A stretch of DNA of 64,000 bases from an uncultured Alphaproteobacteria bacterium (GTDB lineage: Bacteria; Pseudomonadota; Alphaproteobacteria; RF32; CAG-239), in NCBI GenBank assembly GCA_910584385.1, contig CAJUAK010000001.1, forward strand, positions 124,001 through 188,000, given 5' to 3'. Below are positions 35,746 to 44,068 of the stretch, piece after piece. Numbering within the stretch: position 1 is the stretch's first letter; each line of letters starts with the position of its first letter. The notes beneath the pieces are model-generated. The model saw only the letters and a program-made list of their open reading frames with translations. It did no database searches and was not told the DNA's origin. Both the position numbers and the translations under genes were made by a program.

Positions 35746-36327
35746 ATGGATAATGAATATGATGATAATAAAATCTCGCAAATTATTGATGATATTATGG
35801 AATATGCTGCTCCGGGCTGGAAAGAAACCAAAGCTTTATATAATAAAAATGAAATCCCCGAAAACAGTGGAGCGATTGGTAATTTAACTAATTATGCAAA
35901 AGAATATTCTTGTGTGAGTGCTTTGCAACGTGCTCTGGATACTTCCGGAAAAACTGATTATGGCCAGATAAAAGAAAACTTAAGCCGCCCAGACAGGGCG
36001 CTTAATAGTGCTTATGCCCTTTCTTTAGGAGGCGTGAATGGTGCTTTAGGTGGGCATCTTCCTGAAATTTCAGGAATCTCCGGCGGTATTTATGGTGTTG
36101 TTCGAGGAATGGCAAATTCTCATCCAACTTTACCGCAGCGCAATGCTTATGTGAATGCATATCGCTATGTCAGAAATGATATTAAACGTGAATTGGCGGA
36201 TTATGGTAATGAGTATTTTAATGAAAAGAAACTGGGGGAAGATTGGGGTAATGCGTTAAAATGTGTCGGGAAAAGAATTTCTAAAATGTATGATGTTGCT
36301 AGTTTTTTTAATTCCAAGGTAAAATAA
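35746..36327 (+). CDS. Unknown protein, first gene of cargo module 1
   Basis: 193 residues with a good AAGGAGG site. The acidic N-terminus (NEYDDNKISQIIDDIMEY) leads to a Gly-rich mildly hydrophobic centre (about 85-125: LGGVNGALGGHLPEI, GGIYGVVRG) and a basic helical C-terminus (YVRNDIKRELADYG). No known virion or enzyme motif, no signal peptide. It interrupts the portal-scaffold pair and is followed by two membrane proteins. A virion-delivered effector or exclusion factor with cognate membrane partners is conceivable; this is an inference from layout only. Confidence 0.55.
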   Translation: MDNEYDDNKISQIIDDIMEYAAPGWKETKALYNKNEIPENSGAIGNLTNYAKEYSCVSALQRALDTSGKTDYGQIKENLSRPDRALNSAYALSLGGVNGALGGHLPEISGISGGIYGVVRGMANSHPTLPQRNAYVNAYRYVRNDIKRELADYGNEYFNEKKLGEDWGNALKCVGKRISKMYDVASFFNSKVK

Positions 36328-36385
36328 AATGGTTATTGCAGAGTTTTGTTTATTAAGCTAATATATGGCTTTATAGGAGGAGCTT

Positions 36386-36751
36386 ATGCGGTATTTTTTG
36401 TGCCCGTTGTTTTTTGGGGCGGCTTTATATTTAATTGTTGGCTTATGGATGGCTTTGCCTTGGAATATATTTTTCTTTGGGGTTATGAGTGCAATTGCAT
36501 TTGATTTTGTTATTGCGGCAATAATTTCTTTTTTTGCTATTAAGGGAAAGTTTGAGGATAAATTTAAAAGTTTTTCTAAATGTTTATTGTTTGCAATTTT
36601 TATTTTTTTTAGCGGTTTTGCCTTTGTTTATAATGTAAATAAAAATGTTTTGGCAGATATGTTTGGAGTATCTTTTGAAATTTCCTGTATGATTTCTTTT
36701 GGCCGTTTAATTTGGAATGAAGGGAAGAAGGATAAAAAAGCAAAAGTTTAG
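36386..36751 (+). CDS. Small multi-pass membrane protein, paralogue A
   Basis: 121 residues with about four hydrophobic segments (residues 3-20, 25-50, 68-88, 93-110) and a basic tail EGKKDKKAKV. Good AGGAGG ribosome site. The neighbour at 36774 is a close copy. The coding sequence is markedly T-rich compared with the phage structural genes, which suggests separate acquisition. No family is recognised. Small duplicated membrane proteins after an unknown soluble protein are typical of immunity or superinfection-exclusion genes, but that is not shown. Confidence 0.6.
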   Translation: MRYFLCPLFFGAALYLIVGLWMALPWNIFFFGVMSAIAFDFVIAAIISFFAIKGKFEDKFKSFSKCLLFAIFIFFSGFAFVYNVNKNVLADMFGVSFEISCMISFGRLIWNEGKKDKKAKV

Positions 36752-36773
36752 CTAAATTGGGAGTGAGGTGTTT

Positions 36774-37139
36774 ATGCGGTATTTTTTGTGTCCGTTGTTT
36801 TTTGGGGCGGCTTTATATTTAATTGTTGGTTTATGGATGGCTTTGCCTTGGAATATATTTTTCTTTGGAATTATGAGTGCGGTTGCTTTTAATTATATTC
36901 TTGCGGCAGTTTTGTCTTTTTTTATTATAAAGGGAAACCTTAAAACTAAATTTAAAAGTTTTTCTAAATGTTTATTGTTTGCATTTTTATTTTTCTTAGG
37001 CGGTTTTGCCTTTGTTTATAATGTAAATAAAAATGTTTTGGCAGATATGTTTGGGGCATCCTTTGAAATTTATACATTAATAGCATTCGGCCGTTCGATA
37101 TGGGATGAAGGGAAGAAAGATAAAAAAGCAAAAGTTTAA
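36774..37139 (+). CDS. Small multi-pass membrane protein, paralogue B
   Basis: 121 residues from ATG 36774 (GAGGTG upstream). Same four-segment layout and same tail as paralogue A. The first 30 or so residues and the stretch FAFVYNVNKNVLADMFG are nearly identical between the two, while the segments between (about 35-55 and 105-115) differ. The DNA follows the same mosaic, implying a recent tandem duplication with local divergence or gene conversion. A strong double terminator follows. Confidence 0.6.
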   Translation: MRYFLCPLFFGAALYLIVGLWMALPWNIFFFGIMSAVAFNYILAAVLSFFIIKGNLKTKFKSFSKCLLFAFLFFLGGFAFVYNVNKNVLADMFGASFEIYTLIAFGRSIWDEGKKDKKAKV

Positions 37140-37163
37140 CATAGCTGTTTTATAATATCGGAG

Positions 37164-37244
37164 TAATAATTCAGGCGCTGTAACACAGCGCCTGAATTAT
37201 TATTGTGTTTTGTTGCGGGGGCATAGCAATGCCTCCGTTTTTTT
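37164..37244 (+). terminator. Tandem hairpins ending cargo module 1
   Basis: A 17-bp perfect inverted repeat around a TAACA loop (37164-37202) is followed by a conventional terminator (CGGGGGCAT / AGCA / ATGCCTCCG, 37216-37237, then T7). The first hairpin is unusually long for this window. Confidence 0.85.
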
Positions 37245-37266
37245 ATATTTTTTTAAGGAGGAATAA

Positions 37267-38244
37267 ATGACCGAAGATTCAACACCTTTGGCGGAAATTG
37301 CGGAAGAGACCACAGAACAAGTCCTTGCTGAAAATACGGCAGCAGATACTGTGCCTGAGGCAGATTTTTCTGAAGCTGATGAAACGGCAGAGGCAGCAAA
37401 AGAGCCCCAACAGAAGCTTTGGGCCGGCAAATTTAAAACAGTTGAGGATTTGGAGAAGAGTTATAAGGAAGCTGAAAGCTATGTACACAAATCCAGAGAA
37501 CTTGAAAAACAGCTTGAAGCTTTTCAGAAAGCAGAAGAGGCTTTTCGAATAAATCAGGACTATCAAATAATGCAGCAAATGGCAGATTCAGAGCTTGAAA
37601 AACAGATGGCGGCAGATGTTATTGGCTTTGAACTCAATTGTTTCAGGGAAGCATTGGAAAGCGGGCAGGCAACAGACTATCAGCAGGCTAAAGAAGCTTT
37701 GCAACGCTTTGAACAAAGCGGGGATATGCAAGAGTTAAAAAAGGCAAAGCGCTTTTTTGACCCGGATGCCCTTGCATCTATTGCAAAGAGATCCTTTGTT
37801 TTTGAACAGCATAAAATGCAGGATTTTTCTTTGCAACAGCAGAAAAACACATTGCAAAGGCTAAAACAAAAAATTTCTGACTTTGTAAAAGAAGACCCTT
37901 CTTGGTTTGAAAAGCATGGACAGGACCGTTTGGTTGCTGATGCCATTGGCGCCTTAGGCGAAAATCTTGATTGGGAGCGATTGAAATCAGCCGTCAGCGA
38001 AATTGAGGAAAAAGCGGTAGAGAATTATTTGCATGGTGTTTCTTTAAAATCTGAAAATGATTCTCAAAAGCAGCTGCTGCAAATTCCTAAATCCGGCAGT
38101 GATGTTGTAAATAACGGAAACGGCTGGATTACCCGGGCAGAATATAATGCAATGTCCGATAAGGAAACCTATGAAAAATATGACCAGATTGTGCGGCAGA
38201 TTCAGCTCGAAAAGGAAGGAAAGCTGCCGAAAATGTTAACTTAA
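37267..38244 (+). CDS. Phage scaffold protein (putative)
   Basis: 325 residues, strongly acidic and Gln/Glu/Lys-rich, largely coiled coil, directly upstream of the capsid gene; these are the marks of an internal scaffold. The N-terminal 45 residues are a low-complexity Glu/Ala/Thr region, followed by LWAGKFKTVEDLEKSYKEAE, a motif common in scaffold-like proteins of podoviruses. The C-terminus is basic (YDQIVRQIQLEKEGKLPK), as expected for capsid binding. Confidence 0.75.
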   Translation: MTEDSTPLAEIAEETTEQVLAENTAADTVPEADFSEADETAEAAKEPQQKLWAGKFKTVEDLEKSYKEAESYVHKSRELEKQLEAFQKAEEAFRINQDYQIMQQMADSELEKQMAADVIGFELNCFREALESGQATDYQQAKEALQRFEQSGDMQELKKAKRFFDPDALASIAKRSFVFEQHKMQDFSLQQQKNTLQRLKQKISDFVKEDPSWFEKHGQDRLVADAIGALGENLDWERLKSAVSEIEEKAVENYLHGVSLKSENDSQKQLLQIPKSGSDVVNNGNGWITRAEYNAMSDKETYEKYDQIVRQIQLEKEGKLPKMLT

Positions 38245-38262
38245 TTTTACAGGAGATTTATA

Positions 38263-39198
38263 ATGTCTACAAATGCAGAAAATATGAAAACACAGGCACC
38301 GAAAATTGTTCCGGAATCTTGGAGCTTGGCTTTGAACAAAAAGCTTGACGCTTCCGGCGTGGGAATGAAAATTGTAACAAAAGCTCATGAAAATGCCGTT
38401 AAAGATTTTGGCGATACAATCCATATTGGAGAGCTTGGCGATGTTAATATTAGCGATTATGACGAATCTCTGACGGATTCTGTTACTTATCAAAATATTG
38501 ATGCGGAAGACCATATTTTGAAACTTGACCAACAAAAATATTTTGGCATTTATCTTTCCGATATTACGCAAAAGCAGTCTCAGCCTAAAGATTTGCAAAG
38601 CAAGTTTGAAAAAAGGGCTCAGGTTGCTATCGATTTGGTAAAAGATACGTTTATTTTATCTTCTTTTGCGGATATTCCGACAGAAAATATGAAAGGTTCT
38701 GATGCAGCGCCGATTACGCTGACAAAGGATAATGCTTATGCACTGTTTTGCTGGCTGGCAAAAACTTTGGAGAATAATAACGCTGTTGAAACATCTGAAC
38801 ATGACCAGGTTGCCAAGGATAATCAGGCAGATGGTTCAATGCCTTATGTTGTGATTAACCCTGACGTTAAAGCTATTTTGTTGCAGGCGCCGCAGTTTAT
38901 CCATCCGACAGATTTGGGGGATAAGGTCTTGCGTAAAGGTTCTATTGGCGAAATTGCCGGATTGGATGTTTTGGTTTCAACCAATAATAAGACGGTTGAC
39001 GGAAAAGCTAAAATTATGGCGGGCATTAATGATGCCATCGCTTATGCCGGAAGCGTTTCAAAAGTTGAAAATCTGCGCCATCCTAAAAAGTTTGGGGATG
39101 TTGTGCGCGGTTTGTATGTTTATGGCAAAAAGACAATCCTGCCTAAGGCTTTGGCCGGTGCGGTGGTTGATGTTGCCGCTGCCGATGCGGGAATTTAA
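38263..39198 (+). CDS. Major capsid protein (HK97-type fold, putative)
   Basis: 311 residues, 18 bases after the scaffold gene. The features GDTIHIGELGDVNISDYD, then a long helix with SKFEKRAQVAIDLVKDTF, and a C-terminal AGLDVLVSTNNKTVDGKA with RGLYVYGKK are typical of phage coat proteins. N-terminal delta domain is short, consistent with a separate scaffold. Followed by a hairpin (39209-39230) and then cargo module 2. Confidence 0.82.
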   Translation: MSTNAENMKTQAPKIVPESWSLALNKKLDASGVGMKIVTKAHENAVKDFGDTIHIGELGDVNISDYDESLTDSVTYQNIDAEDHILKLDQQKYFGIYLSDITQKQSQPKDLQSKFEKRAQVAIDLVKDTFILSSFADIPTENMKGSDAAPITLTKDNAYALFCWLAKTLENNNAVETSEHDQVAKDNQADGSMPYVVINPDVKAILLQAPQFIHPTDLGDKVLRKGSIGEIAGLDVLVSTNNKTVDGKAKIMAGINDAIAYAGSVSKVENLRHPKKFGDVVRGLYVYGKKTILPKALAGAVVDVAAADAGI

Positions 39199-39208
39199 CC
39201 AGAAAAAA

Positions 39209-39230
39209 GGAGCCGGATTTTTCCGGCTCC
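39209..39230 (+). terminator. Hairpin after the capsid gene
   Basis: GGAGCCGG / loop ATTTTT / CCGGCTCC. No long T run follows, so it may be a partial terminator or an mRNA-stabilising stem that lets the capsid message dominate. Confidence 0.6.
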
Positions 39231-39252
39231 GCATGTTTTATGGGAATGAGAT

Positions 39253-39741
39253 ATGGAAAATAATGATGAAAATTGGTTGTCTACGGGACATCCTGCGGCT
39301 GATAAGCTGCTGTTAGATTATGCTAAAAATATTCTTTCTGCAGATAATCTGCCTGTTGGAATGGCAGCGGGGAATATGGCTTCTCAGAGTGGTGGAGCTA
39401 TCTATGATTTGGCTTCGGAATATTTTGCAATGAAAAAGCATAATTATGTAAATTTAGATGATTATCACCATTGCAAGGCTAATTTTAATGCAACGCAAAG
39501 AGGAAAATATGGCGAGGCTTTGGCAAAGCAGTTGGGAGTGGTTAAGGAAATGGGCGATGTTGTGCGAAATATGGCTGGAAAAGGATTAACTTATCGCGAG
39601 GCGCGGGATGATTTTTGGCATGATTTGGAAATTAATAAAATAGGGCGGCAAAGAGGCTTGTTGCAGAAAAATCAAGAGGCCAAAGATGCTTGTGCGGATT
39701 TTAGGAAAAATAATAAAGATTTTCCTAAAAGATTTTGGTAA
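39253..39741 (+). CDS. Unknown protein, first gene of cargo module 2
   Basis: 162 residues, soluble, no signal peptide. The centre contains DDYHHCKANFNATQRGKYGE, then a helix, and a C-terminal AREDFWHD-like stretch with DLEINKIGRQRGL. The pattern D-x-Y-x-H-C-K-A-N...R-G...G-E...N-x-x-G-R recalls a small C-terminal domain I associate with Rhs-like and related polymorphic proteins, but I cannot confirm a family. It stands between the capsid and connector genes with a membrane-anchored Cys-rich protein next to it, a layout like module 1. Confidence 0.5.
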   Translation: MENNDENWLSTGHPAADKLLLDYAKNILSADNLPVGMAAGNMASQSGGAIYDLASEYFAMKKHNYVNLDDYHHCKANFNATQRGKYGEALAKQLGVVKEMGDVVRNMAGKGLTYREARDDFWHDLEINKIGRQRGLLQKNQEAKDACADFRKNNKDFPKRFW

Positions 39742-39800
39742 TTTGATTGCAAAATTATTTTTATCAATTATTATTGGTATATAATTCTGGAGGTGCAGGA

Positions 39801-40226
39801 ATGAAACAAGATTCAATTAAAAAATTAAAAAAAATTATTAAAATTTGCATATGGCTGTTTATGTTTCCATTTTTGTATTATGCCTGCAATTGGGGCGAGT
39901 TTTTGGAGATAGACGGTTGTATGGACCATGGTGAAGTATGGGACTATCATGAAAAAAGGTGCCGGGCAGATTGCGTGCTTTGGCGGGAGGACTTGGGCTG
40001 CGTCCATATGGATGAAGAAATGCTGACGCTTTTTGAAGCCTGTGCTAAGCGGCTTCCGTCTTGTGATTCAGAACGTTTGGATGTTTTATTTATAGAGCAG
40101 TGCTACCGCTATAAAAAAGCTTATACATTGGATGACGGTTATTGCGATTTTGATTTCAAACTTGAAGATTGCGGCAAACTGGAAGGAAATTGGCTTTATC
40201 CGCCGGCTTGTGATGAACAGAAATAA
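39801..40226 (+). CDS. Membrane-anchored cysteine-rich protein
   Basis: 141 residues from ATG 39801 (TGGAGG site). A basic N-terminus (IKKLKKIIK) and one hydrophobic segment (about 13-28) are followed by an exported-looking domain with many cysteines (CNWGEFLEIDGCMD, CRADCVLWREDLGCVH, LPSCDSER, EQCYRY, YCDFD, EDCGK, PPACD), presumably disulphide-bonded in the periplasm. No known family. It may be a signal-anchored partner of the gene before it. Ends with a strong terminator. Confidence 0.6.
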   Translation: MKQDSIKKLKKIIKICIWLFMFPFLYYACNWGEFLEIDGCMDHGEVWDYHEKRCRADCVLWREDLGCVHMDEEMLTLFEACAKRLPSCDSERLDVLFIEQCYRYKKAYTLDDGYCDFDFKLEDCGKLEGNWLYPPACDEQK

Positions 40227-40240
40227 ATCAATATTTTTTG

Positions 40241-40271
40241 AAAACCCGGAACATTTGTTCCGGGTTTTTTT
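40241..40271 (+). terminator. Terminator ending cargo module 2
   Basis: AACCCGGAAC / loop ATTT / GTTCCGGGTT followed by seven T. Confidence 0.9.
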
Positions 40272-40294
40272 GTTAACTTTTTAAAGGAGGAGCG

Positions 40295-40615
40295 GTGAGA
40301 AAAAGAAATAAAAACTTAGCCGAAGGAATTGACCCTGTTGAGGCTAAAATTCTTGGGATGGAGATTTTATCAATCCCTAAAGGTAAAAATAAGATTAAGG
40401 CATTTGGAGTGTCCAAGGATGAAATATTTACGCCTAAAACGTTGTGGAAGGTAAAAGCGGCACAAGGGCATGAATTGGTTTATACCGGTTTTGAGGTGGC
40501 GCAAATGATGTCTGTCGCGGCAAAGGAAAAAGTGGGAAGGGGTTGTAAAAAAATTGAGGATAACGGTTATTGTTTTTCATTTTTTAAAGAAACGGGGCGG
40601 GAGAAGGAAATATGA
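40295..40615 (+). CDS. Hypothetical phage protein
   Basis: 106 residues, starting at GTG 40295 with a strong AAAGGAGGAG. Basic, Lys-rich; GFEVAQMMSVAAKEK and NGYCFSFFKETGRE near the end. No motif recognised. Its stop overlaps the connector gene start by 4 bases, so it is translated with the tail genes and is probably part of virion assembly. Confidence 0.5.
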   Translation: MRKRNKNLAEGIDPVEAKILGMEILSIPKGKNKIKAFGVSKDEIFTPKTLWKVKAAQGHELVYTGFEVAQMMSVAAKEKVGRGCKKIEDNGYCFSFFKETGREKEI

Positions 40616-41262
40616 AGACATTTTATGATATTATCAGAGAGGTTTCGAATATGCGTTGGTCTATTGTCGACCCTGAACCGAAATCTTTCAGCGAGGTTGA
40701 GTTTTTTATAAAACAAGCCATCCAACAGGCTCATTCTTATATTTGGAGCTTAGATGATTTTCCGTTTAAGGAAGCGGTTGAGATTATTTTGCTTCCTAAA
40801 GAAAAATCTTCGGTGGCAGCTCCGGTGGGAATTGTTAAAAACGTTATGCTTTGCGGAGAAAGTTTTTATTTAAATTCGGAAGAAAATCCGGATTTTTTGA
40901 AAATTAAAAAAGGAAAGCCTGAATGTTATTGGGTAAGCTGTTCCAATCAGGGCAATGTTCTGAATTTTTCTCCGGTTCCTGACAAGGCTTATGAAGTGCA
41001 AATAAGGTATGACATGTTGTGTAAGGCTTGCGATAAGGAAGGAAACAGAAAAGCTAATCTGGAAAACCTGGATGATGTGGTTAATATAGCTCCGGAATAT
41101 GAGGAAATTTACCTTAACTGCCTGAAAAACAAAGCAATGTGTTATTTGATTGCCGATGGCAGCGATGAGAATTATCTGCCTTATCAAAAGCAGTTTGCGG
41201 AACAATATAGTGTTCTAAAACAGTTAAGGGGGCAAAAAATCAATCCTTATTTGGTGATATGA
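40612..41262 (+). CDS. Head-tail connector / tail tube A-like protein
   Basis: 216 residues. Order and style (short helical N-terminus FYDIIREVSNMRW, a beta-rich middle VYWVSCSNQ-like region, and a C-terminal helical domain YLNCLKNKAMCYLI) match gp4/gp11-type adaptor proteins of short-tailed phages. Precedes the 526-residue tail protein by 7 bases. Confidence 0.6.
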   Translation: MKTFYDIIREVSNMRWSIVDPEPKSFSEVEFFIKQAIQQAHSYIWSLDDFPFKEAVEIILLPKEKSSVAAPVGIVKNVMLCGESFYLNSEENPDFLKIKKGKPECYWVSCSNQGNVLNFSPVPDKAYEVQIRYDMLCKACDKEGNRKANLENLDDVVNIAPEYEEIYLNCLKNKAMCYLIADGSDENYLPYQKQFAEQYSVLKQLRGQKINPYLVI

Positions 41263-41269
41263 GGGCGAC

Positions 41270-42850
41270 ATGGATATCTTTATTAATAAATTTAAGGGCA
41301 TTCGCGCGGTTAATCCTTCCGTGGAGGTTTTGTCTTCTGGGATTATGTCTGCCGTTTCCTGTCAAAATGTGGAACTGAAATATTCTCATAATGGCGATAA
41401 CGTGGGCATATATACCATGAAAGGCAATATGAAAATTGCCGAGCTTCCCGGTATGGAAATATGCGGAATGTGGGAATCTGTCCAATGCGGGCGCAAGTAT
41501 TGGTTTGTCTATGCGGTTGATGCGGTTCAGGGGCATTTGTATAATTATGATTTTTATACGAAAGAATTTGAGCTTTTGCAATCTGGCTTCAGCAAAGTTA
41601 AGTCGTGCAACGGCATTACCGTGGCGCAGGGGTTTTATGATTATTTTATTTTTACAAACGGGACTGATGATTATGTTGCCGTTAATATGGCTAACGAGGC
41701 AGAAAGAGTCAGAAATTTAAATGCCATAGATGCCGAGGACAGGGATATCCGGGGGCTGGCTTTGGAGTATTATGACGGACGCTTGGTAACCTCTTGCAAA
41801 AACAGAGTTCATTGGTCCCGGGCAGGGGATATTTTTGACTGGTCAACCGCAACAACCGGGCTTTATACTAATCCGGCATATCAGGAATTTGACAGGGATG
41901 TTACGGCGCTTATTTATTATAATAATTCATTGATTGTTTTTACTTCCTGTTATTCGGTCAGCTTTACGGGGAATCCCGGAAATGCGCCTTCTTTTTTGCG
42001 TTCAGGGGCAACAGGAGGCGGCTGCGCCGGTTTCCAATCAGTTGTTAAGTTTGACAATAAGCTTTTTTATTATGACCATCAGGCTAAAAATGTGTTTGCC
42101 TATTATTTGTATGATGTGGGGCAGACCCGCCCGACAGAAGGTTTGGCAAATGATCTGGCTGCATTTTTTGATAAGCTTAACGAAAAAAATCTGAATGAAG
42201 TTTCTTTGCAGGGCTTTGCTATGGACGAACGCAGCGAAATATGGATGAAATTGCCCGGATATCAGGATAATATGGTCTTGATTATGGATTATATAAAGGG
42301 CGAATGGCTGGAACGCAAAATGCAAAATGCCAATGCCTTTTGCATTTATGATGGGAGCCTTTACAGCGCTTATAAGGATAAAATCCTTTTGGAATATGCC
42401 GGGCGCAATTTTGACGGGGAATTTATCCCCGCGCGTTATGAAATGAATATTATCAATATGGGGTCGGACAGTAATCTTAAGGTTCCGAAAATGCCGATTG
42501 TGCTGACGATGGATTCAAATTATGCCAATAATTTTTATATCCGTTTTATTTATGATGACAAGCCTGAAAAAAGCCGGGTTCGGAAAGTGTGCAAAGCGGA
42601 TGACAGATATCTTGTTTGGGCATGGAATGAGGATGATGAGCGAGGCGGCTGCTGGGCTGAAGATAAAACGGATGAACACGGGGGCATATGGGCTTCGGAT
42701 GATTCTCTGAATGTTACTTATACTCTGAGCGGGCTTTTAATGTTTAAGCAATTGCAGATGATTATTTATACATCTGACCCCGGAGATGAATTTGGCATAA
42801 AGCGGATTGAAGTGAAACGCATGGGCTTCAAGACCAAAACTCTGGGGTGA
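41270..42850 (+). CDS. Large tail/stabilisation protein (P22 gp10-like)
   Basis: 526 residues, beta-rich, with repeated short blades (FDWSTATTGLYTNPAY, NNSLIVFTSCYSVSF, KFDNKLFYYDHQAKN, NANAFCIYDGSLYSAY) suggesting a beta-propeller body. Comparable proteins close the portal channel and bind the tail hub in P22-like and related podoviruses. The C-terminal half contains an acidic, Trp-rich insertion (DDERGGCWAEDKTDEHGGIW) that looks like a surface loop. Confidence 0.65.
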   Translation: MDIFINKFKGIRAVNPSVEVLSSGIMSAVSCQNVELKYSHNGDNVGIYTMKGNMKIAELPGMEICGMWESVQCGRKYWFVYAVDAVQGHLYNYDFYTKEFELLQSGFSKVKSCNGITVAQGFYDYFIFTNGTDDYVAVNMANEAERVRNLNAIDAEDRDIRGLALEYYDGRLVTSCKNRVHWSRAGDIFDWSTATTGLYTNPAYQEFDRDVTALIYYNNSLIVFTSCYSVSFTGNPGNAPSFLRSGATGGGCAGFQSVVKFDNKLFYYDHQAKNVFAYYLYDVGQTRPTEGLANDLAAFFDKLNEKNLNEVSLQGFAMDERSEIWMKLPGYQDNMVLIMDYIKGEWLERKMQNANAFCIYDGSLYSAYKDKILLEYAGRNFDGEFIPARYEMNIINMGSDSNLKVPKMPIVLTMDSNYANNFYIRFIYDDKPEKSRVRKVCKADDRYLVWAWNEDDERGGCWAEDKTDEHGGIWASDDSLNVTYTLSGLLMFKQLQMIIYTSDPGDEFGIKRIEVKRMGFKTKTLG

Positions 42851-42854
42851 TTCT

Positions 42855-43259
42855 ATGCTGGTTAACCGTCAGAGTCCGTTTTTTGACAAAGAGGCGGCTT
42901 ACAGGCTTTATAAATTTTATGAGCAAGAAATAGATTATCCCGATGGGTTTGAAGATTTAACCAATCGGGATAGTTTTTATAACGTTTATGAAGGCGGGAA
43001 GTTTGTGGGCTGCATTTTTGTTTACAAAGCTGTGGACGGTTTGAACTATTTGGGCGGTTTTGCAAACAGGGGAATGCACCGCCAAGCTGTTCGGGCTGTT
43101 TGCGACTTATGTAAAAATTATGACCTCTTATATTCGGAAACGCCGCATCTTAATGCGGTTATTTGTTTGAAAAAAGCCGGATTTGAGTGGCTTGACAGAA
43201 GAAAAAATCTTTTAATTTGGAGGAAAAATAATGGGCAAGAAACCAAGTGGAAAAAATAA
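42855..43259 (+). CDS. Phage GNAT-like protein
   Basis: 134 residues. The fold pattern (FYNVYEGGKFVGCIFVYKA, a strand-helix pair, and a C-terminal NAVICLKKAGFEWLDRRKNL) is that of a small N-acetyltransferase domain seen in several podovirus tail operons. The usual acetyl-CoA R/Q-x-x-G-x-G/A loop is not clear (NRGMHRQAVRA is the nearest), so activity is uncertain. Overlaps the next gene by 29 bases. Confidence 0.5.
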   Translation: MLVNRQSPFFDKEAAYRLYKFYEQEIDYPDGFEDLTNRDSFYNVYEGGKFVGCIFVYKAVDGLNYLGGFANRGMHRQAVRAVCDLCKNYDLLYSETPHLNAVICLKKAGFEWLDRRKNLLIWRKNNGQETKWKK

Positions 43260-43827
43260 TTTGCCAACGGTTAATTATGACACCGGCGGCCTGTATGGCG
43301 CAGGAAGCAGCGGGCGGACCAATTCTTTTACGCCGACGGATTTTCAAAAAAATCTGGTTAATTCTGTTGAAAATGCAGTGCCCCAATATTTGCAGCAGCT
43401 TGTTAACCCCCGTTATGACAGCGAGGTTTTCAAAGCTCAGGCTTCGGCTAGAAATCAATTAGCCAATAAATCTTTTGAGAATAATTTGATTACGCCGCTT
43501 ACACAACGCGGGCTGACCCGGGGTTCATCCGTTAATCAGATGAGCAGCGAATTTGCCAATAATCTGGCCGGTCTGGAAAAGCAGGCCATGAGCGAGGAAG
43601 ATGCGCGTGTCAGCTCTATTGTTAACCAATTAATGAGCCTTTATCAGATTCCTTACAACATGATGAGCGGTTTGCAAGGGCAGAATCAAAATCTGGTCAG
43701 CATGGCGGCGCAACAAAATGCCGCAACAGCCAATAATAAATCGCAATTTTATAACAAGCTTTTGGATACGGCTATTGATGGCGGAAAAGCGTGGGCAACA
43801 GGCGGCGCAAGTTTGGCTGCAAAATGA
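43231..43827 (+). CDS. Phage internal-virion or tail-tip protein (putative)
   Basis: 198 residues with AGGAGG upstream. Gly/Ser/Asn/Gln-rich, with an N-terminal disordered part and helices rich in Gln and Asn (SARNQLANKSFENNL, NQMSSEFANNLAGLEKQA, QGQNQNLVSMAAQQNAA). This composition is typical for small internal proteins ejected with podovirus DNA. No catalytic motif. Confidence 0.55.
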   Translation: MGKKPSGKNNLPTVNYDTGGLYGAGSSGRTNSFTPTDFQKNLVNSVENAVPQYLQQLVNPRYDSEVFKAQASARNQLANKSFENNLITPLTQRGLTRGSSVNQMSSEFANNLAGLEKQAMSEEDARVSSIVNQLMSLYQIPYNMMSGLQGQNQNLVSMAAQQNAATANNKSQFYNKLLDTAIDGGKAWATGGASLAAK

Positions 43828-43876
43828 TGGTAACGGAAGGCCGCTTTCGGGCGGCTTTCTTTATATGGAGAGTTGA

Positions 43877-44068
43877 ATGGAAAGGATTATTGAAGACGGC
43901 AAAGTGGTGGCTTCGGCAAGTTTTGCAATTTTATTAGATTATGCGCAGCTGCTTAATACGCTTATTACGCTGGGAATTAGCATTTGCACGTTTATATATG
44001 TGGCCAAACGCGCAAGGCAGGTTTTAACCGAACCAAGAAGGAAGGGGCGGCGCTATGCAAAAAAATGA
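43877..44068 (+). CDS. Small single-pass membrane protein, holin candidate
   Basis: 63 residues: charged N-terminus, hydrophobic segment at about 25-45 (LLNTLITLGISICTFIYVA), basic C-terminal tail (RARQVLTEPRRKGRRYAKK). Located immediately before the endolysin with a 14-base overlap, the classic holin position. Family cannot be assigned from sequence. Confidence 0.55.
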   Translation: MERIIEDGKVVASASFAILLDYAQLLNTLITLGISICTFIYVAKRARQVLTEPRRKGRRYAKK

